From: Alphaproteobacteria bacterium
Lineage (GTDB): Bacteria > Pseudomonadota > Alphaproteobacteria > Sphingomonadales > Sphingomonadaceae
Assembly (NCBI GenBank): GCA_005882415.1
Contig: VBAE01000153.1
Coordinates: forward strand, 1-22,322
Length of the DNA: 22,322 bases
Reading direction: 5' to 3'
In this document: positions 21,091 to 22,322 of the stretch, piece after piece
How positions within the stretch are numbered: position 1 is the first letter of the stretch
Layout of the letters: each line of letters starts with the position of its first letter
Translations under genes and position numbers: made by a program
Notes under the pieces: generated by a model
What the model was told of the DNA's origin: nothing
Seen by the model: the letters and a program-made list of their open reading frames with translations, nothing else
The model's database searches: none

Positions 21091-22322
21091 ATGTCCTACC
21101 AAGTCCATATCGTCGGCGGCGGCCTCGCCGGGTCCGAAGCCGCCTGGCAGCTCGCCGAAGCCGGGGTGAAGGTGCGCTTGTCCGAAATGCGCGGCTCGGG
21201 CGAGATGACGCCCGCCCACCAGACCGACAGCCTCGCCGAGCTCGTCTGCTCGAACAGCTTCCGCTCCGACGACGCCGAGCACAATGCCGTCGGGCTTCTC
21301 CATGCCGAGATGCGCGCGCTGGGCTCGCTGATCATGGCCATGGCCGACGCCCACCGGGTCCCCGCCGGATCGGCCCTCGCGGTCGATCGCGAGGGCTTCG
21401 CTGCGGCGGTGACCGAGCGGCTGTCGGCCCATCCAAACGTCGAGATCGTCCGGGAAAGGGTGGACGCCCTCCCCGCCTCCGGCCCGACCATCGTCGCAAC
21501 CGGTCCGCTGACCGCGATGCGCCTCGCGGAATCGATCGGCGCCGCCACCGGCTCCGACGCGCTCGCTTTCTTCGACGCGATCGCCCCGATCGTCCACCGC
21601 GACACCATCGACATGGAAATCGCCTGGATCGCGTCGCGCTGGGACAAGGGCGAGGCCGCCTACATCAACTGCCCGATGACGAAGGACCAGTATCTCGCCT
21701 TCCATCAGGGCCTGATCGACGGCGAGAAAACCGAGTTCAAGGAGTGGGAGAAGGACACGCCCTATTTCGAGGGCTGCATGCCGATCGAGGTGATGGCCGC
21801 CCGCGGTATCGACACGCTGCGCTTCGGGCCGATGAAGCCGGTCGGCCTCGACGACCCGAAGACCGGCCGCTGGCCCCATGCGGTCGTTCAGCTCCGCCAG
21901 GACAATGCGCTCGGCACCTTGTTCAACATGGTCGGCTTCCAGACCAAGCTCAAACATGCCGAGCAGGTGCGGCTGTTCCGGACCATCCCGGGGCTGGAGA
22001 ATGCCGAGTTCGCGAGGCTGGGCGGCCTCCACCGCAACACCTTCATCAACTCGCCCCAATTGCTCGACCCGACCCTGCGGCTGAAGAACGCCCCCCACAT
22101 CCGCTTCGCCGGCCAGATCACGGGGTGCGAGGGCTATGTCGAATCGTCGGCCATCGGGCTCCTGGCGGGGAGATTCGCCGCCGCCGAGCTGGCCGGAGAA
22201 GCCCTCGCCCCGCCCCCGCTGGAAACGGCCCTCGGCGCCCTATTGGGCCACATAACCGGCGGCGCCGACGCCTCGGCCTACCAGCCGATGAACGTAAATT
22301 TCGGCCTCTTCCCCCCGGTCGA
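21091..22322 (+). CDS. trmFO: TrmFO, folate-dependent tRNA (uracil-54-C5) methyltransferase, partial
   Basis: The first 410 codons of a roughly 450-residue enzyme, cut by the window end. TrmFO uses methylenetetrahydrofolate and FADH2 to make m5U54 in the T loop of tRNAs. Visible features: FAD-binding VHIVGGGLAGSEAAW (5-19), RLSEMRG, the LVCSNSFRSDDAEHNAVGLL block with C53, the VPAGSALAVDREGF block, YFEGCMPIEVMA with C229, TLRFGPMKPVGL, VVQLRQDNALGTLFNMVGFQT, RLGGLHRNTFINSP and IRFAGQITGCEGYVESSAIGLLAGR. C53 and C229 match the two functional cysteines known in Bacillus subtilis TrmFO (about 53 and 226). The reading frame is intact to the edge. No clear Shine-Dalgarno sequence precedes ATG 21091. 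Confidence 0.95.
   Translation, partial: MSYQVHIVGGGLAGSEAAWQLAEAGVKVRLSEMRGSGEMTPAHQTDSLAELVCSNSFRSDDAEHNAVGLLHAEMRALGSLIMAMADAHRVPAGSALAVDREGFAAAVTERLSAHPNVEIVRERVDALPASGPTIVATGPLTAMRLAESIGAATGSDALAFFDAIAPIVHRDTIDMEIAWIASRWDKGEAAYINCPMTKDQYLAFHQGLIDGEKTEFKEWEKDTPYFEGCMPIEVMAARGIDTLRFGPMKPVGLDDPKTGRWPHAVVQLRQDNALGTLFNMVGFQTKLKHAEQVRLFRTIPGLENAEFARLGGLHRNTFINSPQLLDPTLRLKNAPHIRFAGQITGCEGYVESSAIGLLAGRFAAAELAGEALAPPPLETALGALLGHITGGADASAYQPMNVNFGLFPPV

Overview
The window is GC-rich, densely coded DNA that reads like an alphaproteobacterial chromosome, most likely a member of the Sphingomonadales. Supporting signs are the GyrA C-terminal insertion, TrmFO, an Ile2 (CAU) tRNA, several TTG starts, short intergenic hairpins and protein sequences of sphingomonad type. 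This placement comes from sequence recognition only. Most genes are housekeeping or cell-envelope genes.

Layout. 1-2500: the start of an amino-acid permease, a DoxX membrane protein, a SleB-type wall hydrolase and a NYN/OST-HTH putative RNase. 2516-3228: a compact Phd/YefM-VapC toxin-antitoxin operon whose promoter overlaps a TGTACA-type operator. 3237-3938: an unknown secreted-protein gene flanked by copies of the ettA 3' end. 3909-5521: ettA, broken at its first Walker A motif. 5631-6920: an M28 peptidase that appears to have lost an internal segment with a zinc ligand. 6979-11094: a tightly coupled operon of a TonB-dependent receptor (frameshifted here), a YfiR-like periplasmic protein and a CHASE8-type hybrid histidine kinase. 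11072-12060: a cyclophilin directly behind tRNA-Pro, a cluster of hairpins, and tRNA-Ile2. 12117-16367: a degenerate PAS histidine kinase and two tandem paralogous secreted TPR-like proteins. 16564-22322: YaaA, GyrA, a lysoplasmalogenase, and TrmFO running off the end. No stretch over 300 bases lacks a gene.

The most system-like locus is receptor-YfiR-kinase. In Pseudomonas, YfiR restrains YfiN, a diguanylate cyclase with a related periplasmic sensor domain. Here the same kind of periplasmic input appears wired to a histidine kinase/receiver output, with an outer-membrane receptor in place of YfiB. This is inference.

The most surprising structural feature is that three neighbouring genes (ettA, the M28 peptidase and the receptor, within about 2.8 kb) each lack a short internal segment of roughly 20-30 codons, two of them with a frameshift. 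Either this stretch is deletion-prone or decaying, or the assembly is wrong here. Read-level evidence is needed to decide.
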